The translations under genes were made by a program, and so were the position numbers. The notes below the pieces were generated by a model. That model made no database searches, had not been told where the DNA came from, and saw only the letters and a list, made by a program, of their open reading frames with translations. This document shows, piece after piece, positions 28,301 to 57,660 of a stretch of DNA of 64,000 nucleotides (within the stretch, counting starts at the first letter, position 1; every line of letters begins with the position of its first letter). The stretch spans positions 549,251 to 613,250 of the forward strand of contig OZ037773.1 in assembly GCA_964035545.1 (NCBI GenBank). The letters run 5' to 3'. This DNA comes from Bugula neritina. Lineage: Eukaryota > Bryozoa > Gymnolaemata > Cheilostomatida > Bugulidae.

Positions 28301-30180
28301 GAGGCTGTGAGGTGAGAGAGAGGTTGTGAGGTGAGAGAGAGGTTGTGAGGTGAGAGAGAGGCTGTGAGGTGAGAGAGAGGCTGTGAGGTGATGGAGAGGC
28401 TGCGAGGTGAGAGAGAGGCTGTGAGGTTAGAGAGAGAGAGAGGCTGTGAGGTGAGAGAGAGGCTGTGAGGTGAGAGAGAGGCTGTGAGGTGAGAGAGAGG
28501 CTGTGAGGTTAGAGAGAGGCTGTGAGATGTATTCTGTTCACTGTAAGAGATATTGAAATATATGATACGCTGTAGAATTGATGCACTGGTCAATCTGACT
28601 GCAGGTACAAGATGGCTGCCGACGCTGTTCGTAGGCGGAGCTCCCAGGGAGCAGCAGACGGAGCGGAGAACAGGAGGAAGGTGTCACCTGCTGTTAACAA
28701 GCAGACGTCAGGTATGTGCTTAAGTTGCTCTTAAATGACTTGACTTGAAGCAGTCATCTATGCTGTGGTAGCTCTCCTGTCATTTGTCTGTTTGTCTGTA
28801 ATATTGCTTTAAAGAGTGTAGAAGAGATGCAATGAGTTTGTATTCATGGCTTAGGACAGTTTAAGTTTAATCCTAGACTTTGTTGACATAATAGTCAGTG
28901 TGAGCACTCCAGCAATGTTGCTGTAGATGAAACCAGCAGTGTGTGGATAAGATTCACCTGCCCAGTTAAATATAAGTATACGTTGAGTGACTCACAGACC
29001 ACGTTCTACGGAGTTAAGCATGTTTTCTCATTATGTAACTATGGTCGTTGTTTATACCAATAACATTTGACTTCCTATTGGTTGCTTAGCTTGCCCATGG
29101 CTTGACTTTAACGGCTAGATAACTTATTGCTCTCGGGATATGTTGATTAGGAATAACTTAAATGGAAACAAATAGAGACAGCAAAAATAACTTGCAATGT
29201 GTTTATGTATTTAGGTGTTGCCATGGAGACAAACAATTTAATACAAGCTTGTCTTTCGCCTCCCCTAAGAACAGTTGCCAAGACTGAGCCCTATATTCCT
29301 ATCTCAACAAATATAGTGAGAGGAGTGCTAGACAGCCCCTCCAAGGTTTGTTGGAATTAATGTTTCATTTGAACTGTGTTTGAGTGGTAACTTTTGTAGC
29401 CGAATCCCTCAGGAATTGTACAAAAGAAGCATTGCTTTTTATTGAGTTTGCATTTACAGGCTGTAATTTTTGTGGCCGTTGACTCATCAGGGATTTTAGT
29501 TCAGTTATTTTCTAGTGCACCTGTACTGATAGTCATTGGTGTGTTTTATTACATGACGCCTGTTAGGGCTGTCATTAGATATATGTTTTATTACAAGACA
29601 CCTGTTAAGGTTTTCATAAGTTGAATCAACTTCAGACGCATTTTATTTTCAATATAATGGATTCTTTGGCAACAGATTCAGTCTACTAGTGTATAAGTGA
29701 GAAATTCTCCGTTGTGCTCCAACAAGGCACACAACGCATTGCTTATTAAAGTTATATACCATTACCGCTGCTACGTTTATACATATTTAAAATAATATTT
29801 GTGTAATATTTTCTCATTTCTGGTTATAAAATATGCAATGTTATGTATATTATGTTATATGTAATAGTATATATTATGTAATATTATGTTATGTTTTTTA
29901 CTTTGCTGACTATATGTTGTAGCTAATGAGCCCCCAGTTCTCCAGCTGTAGGTCTCCTCTGAGGGAGCACTCACCCAACATCCCCCCTCCCTCAGCCCTA
30001 AACAGTATACCCAAGATAAAGTCGGCCATGTTGCCAGTTAACAACATAAAGATAGCTCCGCACACCTCCTCAGCTCCTTCTCAGTCGCCAAAGTCACACA
30101 AATCATCAGCCCCTAGATACACCCCCTACTCTAAGGAAAATTGCATCCGGCCTCCCAGGGCTAAACCTTCTGCATTGTGA
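10362..30180 (+). CDS. ARHGAP11A: ARHGAP11A-like RhoGAP, 23 exons (1,042 aa)
   Basis: Exons: 10362-10559, 17620-17702, 18132-18228, 18517-18636, 19168-19314, 19610-19742, 20448-20594, 22560-22794, 22931-23008, 23117-23245, 23358-23469, 24401-24500, 24789-24847, 25078-25160, 25302-25426, 25973-26100, 26399-26531, 26822-26960, 27442-27637, 28011-28201, 28605-28711, 29215-29345, 29923-30180. All phases agree: 3,129 nt and one stop. Residues 15-30 (LRVFGIKV) match the ARHGAP11 N-terminus. The RhoGAP domain spans about 70-260: GVPLSS, GLFRKTGS with arginine finger R114, QFFRELPEPL, and TPNL in the NIAVCLTPNL segment. The rest is disordered, basic and Ser/Pro-rich, with CDK-type sites (TPTKR, SPLR) and a KEN box at 1028-1030. 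Vertebrate ARHGAP11A is a RhoA GAP of about 1,020 residues acting in mitosis and cytokinesis; length and layout fit. Intron 1 (7 kb) carries an antisense copia element. Exon 9's donor was chosen by phase and is the weakest junction. Confidence 0.9.
10589..10860 (-). repeat. 3' LTR of the copia element
   Basis: 272 bp, ends TGTTGA...TCAACA, one mismatch to the other LTR. In element orientation this is the downstream LTR. It carries the same ATG as the 5' LTR, which would read outwards into ARHGAP11A intron 1 antisense to that gene. Confidence 0.95.
10861..10870 (-). other. Polypurine tract overlapping the pol stop codon
   Basis: On the minus strand TGAGGGGGCG directly abuts the 3' LTR. It begins with the TGA stop of the Gag-Pol frame (10870-10868). 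It is the expected plus-strand primer; its overlap with the stop shows how compact the element is. Confidence 0.8.
10868..14974 (-). CDS. Copia Gag-Pol polyprotein (1,368 aa)
   Basis: Single open frame. Order: Gag (about 1-220); two CCHC zinc knuckles of form CX2CX4HX4C (about 223-260); aspartic protease with VDCGATSH (about 302), Cys where Ser/Thr is usual; integrase HHCC finger (WHRALGHM...CKTC); integrase core with HTDNG and the GKSER glutamate; a 32-residue tandem repeat; reverse transcriptase (LDVKGAYLNA, YGLKQS, WVDD at 1054-1057); RNase H (YVDADW, SSCEAEY, TDNLGA). Two departures from consensus: residue 502, in VHSHLCGP, is His where the first catalytic Asp of the integrase triad is expected; and the RT box reads WVDD rather than YVDD. 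The start codon lies inside the 5' LTR. Despite the intact frame, the integrase change may make this copy defective for integration. Confidence 0.95.
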   Translation of the reverse strand: MATHSTGYGPSGFKHRLLFDGDSNNFSIWETRFTSYLYTQDEGVHTALLPKEEGEDNAADFNKKNKRAYAELVQVLDEKSLQLVMRDAKDDGRKAFKILKEHYASTQKPRVLTLYEQLTTVKMNDTEDITDYLIRAENYSAGLKSAGENISDNLVIAMIMKGLPTSYQPFVVVHTQLDKNQTLSEFKAALTNFDLTESARCSQSTAMVFKGRDNFKPTSKRDKQCTACGKSNHSSTDCYSKHKLFCNYCKKAGHIESVCWTKKKTSKTEISSANATYAFTVNTSNQCNIATQNKSQGGQLLMVDCGATSHLVNNENNFISFDKSFTPENHYIEMADGRKTNKLAVAKGTAQFTITDDNNMEQQIHLKDALLAPTIPTSLFSVHAATQKGAKVHFSREKNILTVDKTTFPIMPKGRLYFLKTTHTGDSINTAKSLPDWHRALGHMNTNDIIELEKVTTGMTITGAKLKIACKTCDESKITKQPHKQDDKPELATQPLQRVHSHLCGPITPTARGGQNYIINFIDEFSSMLFTYNIRHKSDATTALKQFIADVAPIGDVKEIHTDNGMEYLGQPFEAVLRERGIKHTTTAPYSSYQNGKSERTWRTIMDTARCLLKDSNLPKTFWSFAADHAKYLRNRSYQRRTGKTAYELFTGTLPDMRKIHNFGSQCTFYSEGNKLKLSDRGQSGIYLGVNTKAQGYLILTPNQKIVTSRNVIPQICGNDAMNVIPQGPAQNSRNGTQNTMPQEPAQICGNDAMNVIPQGPAQNSRNGTQNTMPQEPAQICGNDAMNVMPQGPALNSRNGTQNTMPQEPAPDPAKATNQPGPRKSERKRKPPTYLQDYDIEDTDYACSLMANIPQSYQEAVNSKDKEAWKKAMDKEINTLRDSNTWSIQPLPEDRTETKGRWVYTLKQGKTPGETQHKARYVAKGFSQIQGVDYEETYSPTTRFTSIRLLLQKAANENMKIHQLDVKGAYLNAPIDKEIYLQQPEGYEETNKQGKLSCRLNKSIYGLKQSGRNWHQTLTTFLKEQGFTPGAGDPCLYSKEDPSDKSANIIILFWVDDILLCCRDDNRITQTKSMMQQKFNMDDRGELSWFLGIDFKRHEDQYTMSQERYIDTLLNTYNMADCNPVYTPAEKDLQLEKATDDEYERSKDYPYRQVIGSLIYLMTATRPDLAWIIGKLSQHLERPGPAHIAALKRLLRYLKGTKGFNLRFTPNQQELVGYVDADWGGETSTRRSTTGYVFTLGGAPISWNSRRQPTVALSSCEAEYMALAEATKKMLFLQTLCKTFKMKQPNPNTLFTDNLGAIALTKGQPYLHQGSKHIDIRFHIVREQTTIAYQHIRGAQNPANVMTKSLPKTNHRIALELLAIESHA
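12541..12840 (-). repeat. 96-bp in-frame tandem repeat, about three copies
   Basis: Within the Gag-Pol frame, between integrase and reverse transcriptase, a 96-bp unit (32 residues, containing GNDAMNV, NSRNGTQ and TMPQEPA) occurs three times in frame with few changes. A partial copy of the motif precedes it (RNVIPQ). The repeat lengthens a Pro/Gln/Asn-rich linker. Confidence 0.9.
14941..14956 (-). other. Primer-binding site for half initiator tRNA-Met
   Basis: Immediately inside the 5' LTR, the element strand reads GGTTATGGGCCCAG. This is the complement of the anticodon stem-loop of eukaryotic initiator tRNA-Met (CTGGGCCCATAACC). Drosophila copia is known to use the 5' half of this tRNA as primer. 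The site also encodes residues 7-11 of Gag. Confidence 0.88.
14957..15228 (-). repeat. 5' LTR of the copia element
   Basis: 272 bp, 271 of 272 identical to the 3' LTR. Its last 18 bases in element orientation are the first six codons of Gag-Pol (ATG at 14974-14972). Confidence 0.95.
15290..15780. repeat. Degenerate ATT/ACT/AGT repeat in ARHGAP11A intron 1
   Basis: Imperfect tri- and hexanucleotide repeats (ttactgttagtg, tactattagtac). The rest of intron 1, to 17,619, is AT-rich with no recognised element except the SINE-like segment near 17.3 kb. Confidence 0.65.
17260..17400. repeat. Copy of a dispersed SINE-like repeat tail
   Basis: The segment tttgcattatttgaatag followed by attttttatttgatg closely matches 60,336-60,372, where it follows a tRNA-like B box. 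The matching sequence continues through a ttgaatgaa motif in both. It is interpreted as the tail of a shared SINE family. Confidence 0.5.
19765..20100. repeat. 39-bp minisatellite in ARHGAP11A intron 6
   Basis: About 8.5 head-to-tail copies of a 39-bp unit containing cattacaccactgtatac and ttagcaactaccccctgt. It begins 22 bases after the exon 6 donor. The complementary strand is open by virtue of the multiple-of-three unit and is not a gene. Confidence 0.92.
20290..20395 (-). repeat. tRNA-like SINE fragment
   Basis: On the minus strand the sequence contains GGTTTAAATCCCAG, one change from a pol III B box (GGTTCGAATCC type). It lies in a context like the better-preserved copies at 47.1 and 60.2 kb. 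A complete A box was not confirmed. Confidence 0.4.
20603..21518. repeat. 26-bp minisatellite in ARHGAP11A intron 7
   Basis: About 35 copies of a highly uniform 26-bp unit (acactagactatattg plus tatatactat). It starts eight bases after the exon 7 donor. One block near 20,790-20,830 has shortened units. A degenerate TATACTAT tail continues to about 21,665. Confidence 0.95.
23920..24117. repeat. 29-bp acceptor-like minisatellite in intron 11
   Basis: Seven copies of a unit reading cctgtgtaccttctctc then tttctcatttag. Each looks like a 3' splice site: a pyrimidine run ending in TTTAG followed by cc. The real exon 12 acceptor is 280 bases further on, at 24,400. Confidence 0.9.
25697..25920. repeat. 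32-bp minisatellite in intron 15
   Basis: Seven copies of a 32-bp unit containing ggaagatgaaaggct and aagacaagctcacact, ending about 50 bases before the exon 16 acceptor. Confidence 0.92.
27690..27800. repeat. (GTA)n-type trinucleotide tract in intron 19
   Basis: Imperfect GTA/GCA repeats of about 110 bases just after exon 19. Confidence 0.85.
28202..28530. repeat. 19-bp minisatellite built from the exon 20 donor
   Basis: About 17 copies of a 19-bp unit, gaggtgagagagaggctgt with minor variants. It begins at the exon 20/intron 20 boundary (ATGAG|GTGAGAG). Most units keep GAG followed by GTGAGA, a strong 5' splice-site match. Confidence 0.93.
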
Positions 30181-30709
30181 CACTGAAAGCTGTGAGGGGA
30201 CAAATCCTATTGACTATGTTTGCATTGATGAACTTAGTTTTAGACTCTCTATTTATCCTTAGCCAATGATATCTGTTTAGGTATTATCCTTAGCCAATGA
30301 TATCTGTTTAGATATTATCCATAGCCAATGATATCTGTTTAGGTATTATCCTTAGCCAATGATATCTGTTTAGGTATTATCCTTAGCCAATGATATCTGT
30401 TAAGGTATTAGAATGTGAAACTTAAGTTCCGAGACAATCTTGTTCTTAGATCTTTAATACAACTTTAATGTAAATAAACTGCTTTAGTATAGATTTTAAG
30501 TTTATTATTTTTGTTGAGTGTTGAATTTTATCATGCATGGATTATTTTCAAGTTTGTAATTTTTCAGCAATTGCAGAATAACACTCTATGCTTAGCTTTG
30601 GTATTTAATGTTGGCCAGTTTTGGCCTCTGAAATTAGACAAAACATTTTAATTTTGAACACTTTATTATTTTATCTGTGCAATATTATTTTACACCAATT
30701 GCCAATAAA
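30181..30709 (+). other. ARHGAP11A 3' untranslated region with 31-bp repeat
   Basis: Follows the TGA stop. Five tandem copies of a 31-bp unit (ttagccaatgatatctg plus tttaggtattatcc) occupy about 30,252-30,409. Canonical AATAAA signals are at 30,473-30,478 and 30,704-30,709. The real end is not determined. Confidence 0.6.
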
Positions 30710-33700
30710 CCTGAATGCAGTACATACTGTAAAAGTAAAAAGGTAATTTAAATGATTTTCAATATGAAAAGTTGTCTTACATAGATAGTAACACAGTAAT
30801 GCTTTTCCTTTAAAATATAGATCCTTGCACACTCCTAGCTGGAACTTAAAAGAACTTCATTACACAATTAATTGAAGTTGTATAATATAACATCTACATC
30901 AATAACAAATTTTGCCTTTAACAAAAATGCTTTGCTAATGTCACATCGTTCAACTACATTTGACATAATTTAATTATTTTTTTCAAAAATAACAGTTTGA
31001 GAAAGTAATGAAATTATATAAGAAAATGTGTTGTATATTTTTCACTAAAACAACTGCTAGAATAAAAACAATATCACATGATACATCCAAGGTACAATGG
31101 TCAATTACCTGAAATTCTGGTACAAGTTATATTTTTGCTTATATTACACAAATTTATTACATGCAATTTAATCATACACGCACGCACACACGCACGCACA
31201 CACGCACTTTATATTGCTATCCGCACAAGATCCGCCTATGGACGAGTTGTCTCGGCTGTTGTCATTGCCCATTGGCCAACAACACAACACAACAAAATAA
31301 ATTACATTTACTGTGTGCAGGTGCACTTCTCGGCACTACTGATGTTTTTTCAAGGTTACTGCAGTAACCTTTTAAATAACATCAGTGCCTACCTCTACTA
31401 GTGCTAGTTGGTAACCAGGAAGTTAGATTGTGTAGTCACTACATAAATATCAACATGTATGTGGTATTCCATTGTATATCGTAGCTTTAGTCATAATTTA
31501 TTGATTATATAATTGTAAACACATGCACTTGTTCTTGTACTTGGCGTTGACGCTGCCGTTGTACTTAAGTTGAAGTATAAGATTGATTAACTATTACAAT
31601 ATGAATATGAATAACATCAACTATAAGTTTTACTCTAAGTTAATTAGTATTAGTATTACTGTATTACTAATAGTAATAGTAATAATAATGTTAATAATAT
31701 TACTATTAGTATATCACTACCAGTAAAACCTAAGTTTTAAGTTTAAGACTAAGTGTATTCATATTCATATTGAACATTGATAATGATATCATATTTATTG
31801 ATATCCACCATTACCATCACCATGAAGATGGCGTGATCAGTGTTGATACTTCAAATTTATAGCTGTCACTCACCAACCTCAGGCTCATGATCATGATGAT
31901 GATGTTCATAATCATAATGATGAAATCAAAGTGACCTTCAGTTTCACATTGACATTGGGATTATCATGATCAAAATTCACATTTACATGTACAGTGTACT
32001 ACTGCTACTAGTAGTAGTACTATTAGTATTAGTACTAGTATTACTAGTATTTACTATTTAGACATTCTATTGAGAGCTATTGACTATTCAAATTCTGTGT
32101 TCTTATTACTTTTGCTATTACTATTAGGTGCCATTTTCATAATAATTGTTTTGATTATCAATGGGATTATTTTTATTCATTTTGATTACGATAATTATAA
32201 TTATTAATTATTATCATTATGATTTATAACTAAAATGTAAAATGGAAACCCTGATTGAAAAACATTATTTTATTTCTCTATCTTAGACAAGGCTGTCCAA
32301 AAGGCCACGCAAGACTGGATGGGGAGGGGGCAACGTAAATTTGTGTGGCCCTCAAAGGGGTAGCAAATTAAAACTATTTTAATAATTTTTCACGAGTCTG
32401 TGGCAACAGTAGCTAGATATTTAAAACACATTTTTTGGGGAAATTCTCATTTACAAGACAAACTTTTTTTAAAAGCACTCATTTTTATTTTGGTTGAGTC
32501 CAGCCCAAAAATAAGCTTTAGGTAACTTTCAGGCGGGTTTCATGCAGGCATAATGCTGAACAGTCAGTGCAGAAAATTGGTGCGGATTTGATCTAATTTA
32601 TAACTTGTTTAATTTATATGCAGGTCATAAAACATGAAGTCTGCAGTGATTATTGGGACTTGATTGTTGTAATTTTTGTAAATGTTCCATGAGGTGTAGA
32701 TAGTGGATTAGTTGTGAAGGCAACTTAGATTAATGTTTATTAAAACACTAATAGAAAGTAACTAGCCTAGTAGAGGGATGCCATGTAATCTTTTTAATAA
32801 CAGCGAAGTATAGCTAGGTCTTGAAAGATTTACGGAAAAATACGCAAGTTGATTATAATGCAGTAATGATTCCTAGAAATTCGGAATAATATAATTCATA
32901 AAGTACTGATGCCGTGGTCCCATTTCAAACTAATTTTGGTTGGACATCCATGGTTTAAGGCTTGCAGGATTCAAAAGTCCGTGGTTGTATCGTACATAAG
33001 TGTGTTTGACAGTGTGTATATTGCCATTTATTTTGAGTAAAGAATACTTCTGTTCAAGAAATTATAGAAAATGCCCTCACATTTATTTTTCATGAAGTTT
33101 TGTGCAGAAAACCTAAGGTCATTATTTAGAACTTGGTTTATTATCTTTTAAATTGAGTCACAGTTTTGTTTATCAAGAAATAAGAATAGGTTTGTATTCT
33201 CATTCTATGTGCAAGTTTAACTTCCAACATGTAGGCTGGGTTTGATGTTTAGTTCATATATTTACAGGCTATGCTCTACCAGCATATATAATGTATATAT
33301 AGTAAATATTTTATATAGTTAACTCTAAAGTTCAAACTGTATAGGAAGGTTTATAATATCTGCATCAATTGGCAGCCTACAGCTTTTTCAAATGTTCAGA
33401 TTGTAGTCACTTGATTTTATTTATAACCATTTATATCAACATCATCTGGGGTTACTGTAGAAACTGTTGTTATGCTTCATTGAAATCTGTACAACTAATC
33501 AAAAAGATATTCATCAATTTGAATGTTTGAAATAATCACAACAATTACAACATTTTTCTATCGTATAATAAATGCCAAAAGCTGCCAGCTATTGTTTGAG
33601 TTGTTGAAATTTGATCCCTCTGTTTTTTTCAAAGGTAGTTTTTGTACTGTTAGGTACAAATGTATCTGGCTTTTCTAGCGATCTAAGGATTTATCCCTTG

Positions 33701-33975
33701 AGGGTTTTTCCTGGTTAATAATTAATTATTTATCTGCAGCAGTGCTGTGTATATGGCTGCATTAGATTACATGTAGTATATCTATACTCATTGTTAGATA
33801 AATTGCTTCATTAGTTCTGACTTTTGCTAACAGAACCGTGGGCTGGCATTCAATCAGATATAATAATAATTTCTGATGGTTTTTCTAATCTCTATTGCCT
33901 AAACATTGTTACAAACGAGTATAGTTAGTTGGCTTTGACTTGATCTGTTTCAGTACTTTCTGTTGTATCCTGGCT
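30710..33975. other. Intergenic region, no gene supported
   Basis: Contains a CA/CACG microsatellite (about 31,170-31,206), a perfectly centred hairpin at 31,332-31,389, and degenerate ATT/AGT repeats (31,600-31,730; 31,985-32,220). A possible worn hAT-like element is at 32,289-32,952. No exon with splice signals and a recognisable product was found on either strand. Confidence 0.55.
32289..32952. mobile_element. Possible degraded hAT-like MITE
   Basis: The left end reads CAAGGCTGTCCAA and the right end complements CATGGATGTCCAA: 11 of 13 positions match, and the 'gctgtccaa' start resembles the elements at 6.15 and 56.58 kb. Flanking octamers match at only 4 of 8 bases, so the target duplication is not convincing. 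Confidence 0.35.
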
Positions 33976-34280
33976 AACCCCCTATTCACACTTACCGTAA
34001 CGTACGTCGTAACGTAAAATATCGGCCATTTTTAATGTGTCCGTGCTGAAGTTTTCAAAGTCCGCTATTAAGTACGATCTAGGACACTTCATTGGACAAT
34101 TATATCCAATGAAGTAACGCAAAAGTTTTTCTGTCTAATAGGAGTCCGCCATAACTTATTTGAATCAAGCAGTGTTTGATCCTAACGTACCGCAACGCCG
34201 TACAGGGAGCTCAGACATTTGTAAAAATGGCTGATATTTGCTGTTACGGCATACGGTACTGTAAGTGTGAATAGGGGGTT
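33976..34280. mobile_element. TIR MITE, 305 bp, with perfect 20-bp ends
   Basis: Left end AACCCCCTATTCACACTTAC; right end is its exact reverse complement. The interior is rich in CG-containing cgtaacg/taccg motifs, unlike the AT-rich surroundings, and has no coding capacity. No target duplication is obvious, so the superfamily is not assigned. Confidence 0.75.
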
Positions 34281-35490
34281 CGTGTGTATATCTGTTTTAT
34301 TCATTATGTGAAAAGTTAATGCTCTCAGTTCTGTCATCATTTTTGAGTGCTATATCAGAATGTGCTTGATTATAAAGTAGTTAGTTATTAGAGTACTTAA
34401 GCGTTGCCAGTGAGCAATAAACCATTTACTCTTTCACATATATGCAATCCGCCTGGTTACACTTTCCTTTGAACTGGTTTATGCATCAGCTAATGATAAG
34501 TAGGGTAGGGTAGAATAAAGTTATAGGCTCTAAATGTGTCTCGGGTTTTATCAGCTTTGGTACAAAATGTCATCACCATGGATATTATCTCAACATGACT
34601 TGTTCCAACTGTTATCTGCAGCTTTATTCAGTTTGAAACAACAACTGTGCTTGATTTATTTTTGCTATGTTGACTCACGTGACTTTTTGAACTTCCTGGT
34701 TGCGTCAACAGCATAGAGATTGTCACATTCACTCACACACACATAAACACACACATGCACACATAAACACACACATGCACACATAAACACACATCACACA
34801 CACACACACACAACACACACACACACATAAACACACCACACACACACCACACTCACACAAACACACCACACCACACACCACTTCACTCATGAAAATAAGT
34901 TATCTTTACTTCTAATAGCCTGTGTGTGCTCTATTTCTTATGTAAATTTAGATAACGTAATGTATGCAGTCTCTTTATTATTGTTCAAAAGGAACTGCAT
35001 AATAGCTATTATGACTCTCAAGCTATCTTATCAATAAGGTTTTAGAGATAAACTATTCAGCCTTGAATAAAACACTTGATGGTGAATTGGTGTAGGAGGA
35101 AGTTTCTGTAGAACAGGGTGTGTTATAACAGCTAGGCAGTTCACTATTAGAGGGAAACTTTAGTACTCAGAGGTAATATTGTGTTGTAGCTCATCGGTGG
35201 TTCTACATCTCAACAGATTCAAGGGAAGCTTGCTCCTGGAGATGTGACTTGGTGTGTGGTACTAGTTACTGATATACTGGTTCATTGCTCATCGCCTGTG
35301 AGTTTAACCTTCAGGCTAATGTCTTTATTTACAAAGAAATTTTCAGGCTAATATCTACTTTTTTTATTAATTTCTTTAGTTGATCAAATTTATATAATTG
35401 AATTTTCCAGTAATTGCTGAATATGTGACAATAAATTATAGCATGGTGAAATTTAGTGTTTGTTTTAGAATTATCTCCCTTTTGCCAAGT
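34281..35490. other. Upstream region of gene A
   Basis: Holds a CA-rich microsatellite (about 34,726-34,880). A frame at about 35,190-35,297 bounded by AG and GTGAGT has no family support. Promoter and 5' untranslated sequence of gene A must lie here; a possible acceptor (gttttag, 35,462-35,468) precedes the start codon by about 22 bases. No TATA box could be fixed. Confidence 0.4.
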
Positions 35491-54824
<19,334 letters not shown>

Positions 54825-56571
54825 TTACGTGTTACGTACCATTCTTGTATTTATACTCCATTAATCCATTATTTGGGTGTTTTTCAATTCTTTTTTTGTG
54901 ATTGACATTAAGCATACAGAAATAACCATTGCCTTGCAATATAACCATCGCTAGTAACTTCTAGCTGCTAGTAAATACAAACTATAACTACTAACTACTA
55001 ATAACTGTTAGTAATTACTAACTAGTAGCTACTAATAACTGCTATTAACTACTAACTAGTAGCTACTAATAACTGCTAGTAACTACTAACTAGTAGCTAC
55101 TAATGACTGCTAGTAACTACTAACTAGTAGCTACTAATGACTGTAAATACTAACTAGGAATGAGTGTGAAGCAACTCTAAATAGTTTCTCACACACATTA
55201 GTTACTCTGTCTACAAAGATTTAATTTAAACAGAGCAATCCGGAACACCAGCAACTCTAAAAAGTATTATTTTAATTTTTTTTAAGCTTCTGTATTAATT
55301 ACTGAGTAATAATTTATTAGCATTGGGTTTGCGTAATTCCACTCAACGTCTGACTCGATAATGTTATTTCTAGCAATTGTCAGAGTGTGGTTTCTATTTT
55401 CATACTTCTAGTATTTTCAACAAACGCAAGGAAATTTTATATTTTATGCACACAAATGTTCTATTTAATGCATGCATACAATTCAGGTCTGTCAGACTAT
55501 ATTTTCTTCTATGATATAATATATAGTGTTGTCTCTAATCAGTTAAACCAATTCTTATTCAAATGTTTTCAAGGAATATCTTTTGTAAGCTGTTATTTGT
55601 ATGATTCCTTATTGTTCTGTAGAACATAAATAACTACTTCTTTCAACACTACTATAGCTCTGTAGGCTGTAGCTGATCAGCACTCATTTCGTATTTACAT
55701 CTTTTGATTTGAATCGACTTACCGCCAATCCCGTTGGAACACAGCTGAATCATAATAATGATAATAATAACACAAATTTTCGTTAAATTTGAGAATTTCT
55801 TGAAATATAATGAATAGCTAAGTTTGGAAGTTGTTCAGAATATATAGGCTTGACCTGGTACAACTGAAGTATGGATATACACTGAATTTGAAATAGTAAG
55901 AAGACACTGCTCATAATCAAAATGTTAACAAAAAATCATCAAAACAAAACGAGGTTTTATTTCATAAGGCACTTGGAGAAAGATTCTACATCAGAAGTTT
56001 TTTTATTCATGTCCCTCTTGGCCTAGACTCAAACGAGTTAAAGAAATAATATAGCCTTTGAATAGTTGCAAATGCAAACAGTAACAACTGATGGTAAAGT
56101 TAGTGAACAGGGCTAGAAATAGAAATACTGGTGTCCGGTAAAAATCGCACAGGTAATCATAGCACAAGTGACGGTGTAGGTAAAAATGGCACATTTCCAA
56201 TATTAAGGTTTGGGATGGGGTTTTGGAGTGGGAGGTTTAGGTTTGGGGATGGAGGGTTGGGGTTACGGGTTGGCAGTTTGAGAAAATTTAACACCAGTGT
56301 GCCACTTTCATCTACTTCCCATTTGTGCCATTATTAGTTGTGCCATTATCAAATGTGCCATTTTTACAGGTGCCATTGTTACTTAAAATCGGAAAAACTA
56401 TCCCTCTATGCTAGCCCAAGTACTACACTGATACACAGGCTTTCACTGGATCTCTAAAAGTAACTTCAAAGACCAATGGCCATATTTCTCATGCTATAAC
56501 AGCATATGTCTGGCTGCAGTTTTTGAGTCGAGTTATAGTTAGTTCATATAAGACTGCAAGTATAATAATTA
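54825..56571. other. Gene A 3' region and intergenic DNA
   Basis: Holds a 36-42-bp tandem repeat of taactactaactagtagcta type (about 54,960-55,160). No canonical AATAAA close behind the gene A stop codon was noticed. No further gene is supported. Confidence 0.5.
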
Positions 56572-56579
56572 CTCTAGGC

Positions 56580-57255
<676 letters not shown>

Positions 57256-57604
57256 TTCTAGACTCTGGAGCAATAATGGTAACGGACAGTCAGCACAATG
57301 CATCATACGGCTCAGTAGTTGATAAAGGTTTTTTTAATTTTAATTTAAAGCTATCAGCTTTTACTTTGGCAAAAAATTATTAATAATTCTTTATTGATAT
57401 CAAAGCTAGCAAAATAATTTGTTGAAATAAATTATAAATTGCAAACATTTCGAGAATAATTCAGCTCAGTTCAAATGGTGAAGTTGAGATTAACCAGTAT
57501 TGGTGAGGAAAGTTAAATGGTAATATCATGTACACCTCGAAATCTTTTCAATTGCGTGTAAAACGATAATTTGTCAAGTCAGAGTCCCTTGCTTGCACAC
57601 AGCT

Positions 57605-57660
57605 ATGATGTTTTACCGAGTGATCTATATTGTGACATACGCTGCCGTAGCTTTGACAAG
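57605..57660 (+). pseudogene. Orphan signal-peptide exon of the gene A/B family
   Basis: ATG to a GTACAT donor: 18 codons plus AG, phase 2, like the first exons of genes A and B. It encodes a hydrophobic leader ending AAVALT; gene B's ends FAGLALT. Downstream intron sequence is also shared with gene B intron 1: agctcagctactagaaagac at about 57,959 resembles agctcaactgttagaaagac at about 60,983. No matching exon 2 follows before the Ser/Thr-rich segment. It may be a relic of a lost paralogue or an alternative first exon for gene B. Confidence 0.6.

Noticed and set aside
28195-28593. Ser/Leu-rich 132-codon minus-strand frame
   Set aside because: Reading of the 19-bp donor minisatellite; no promoter or family support.
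35190-35297. Exon-like frame flanked by AG and GTGAGT upstream of gene A
   Set aside because: No similarity to genes A or B was convincing, and the signal peptide at 35,491 gives a better first exon in the required phase.
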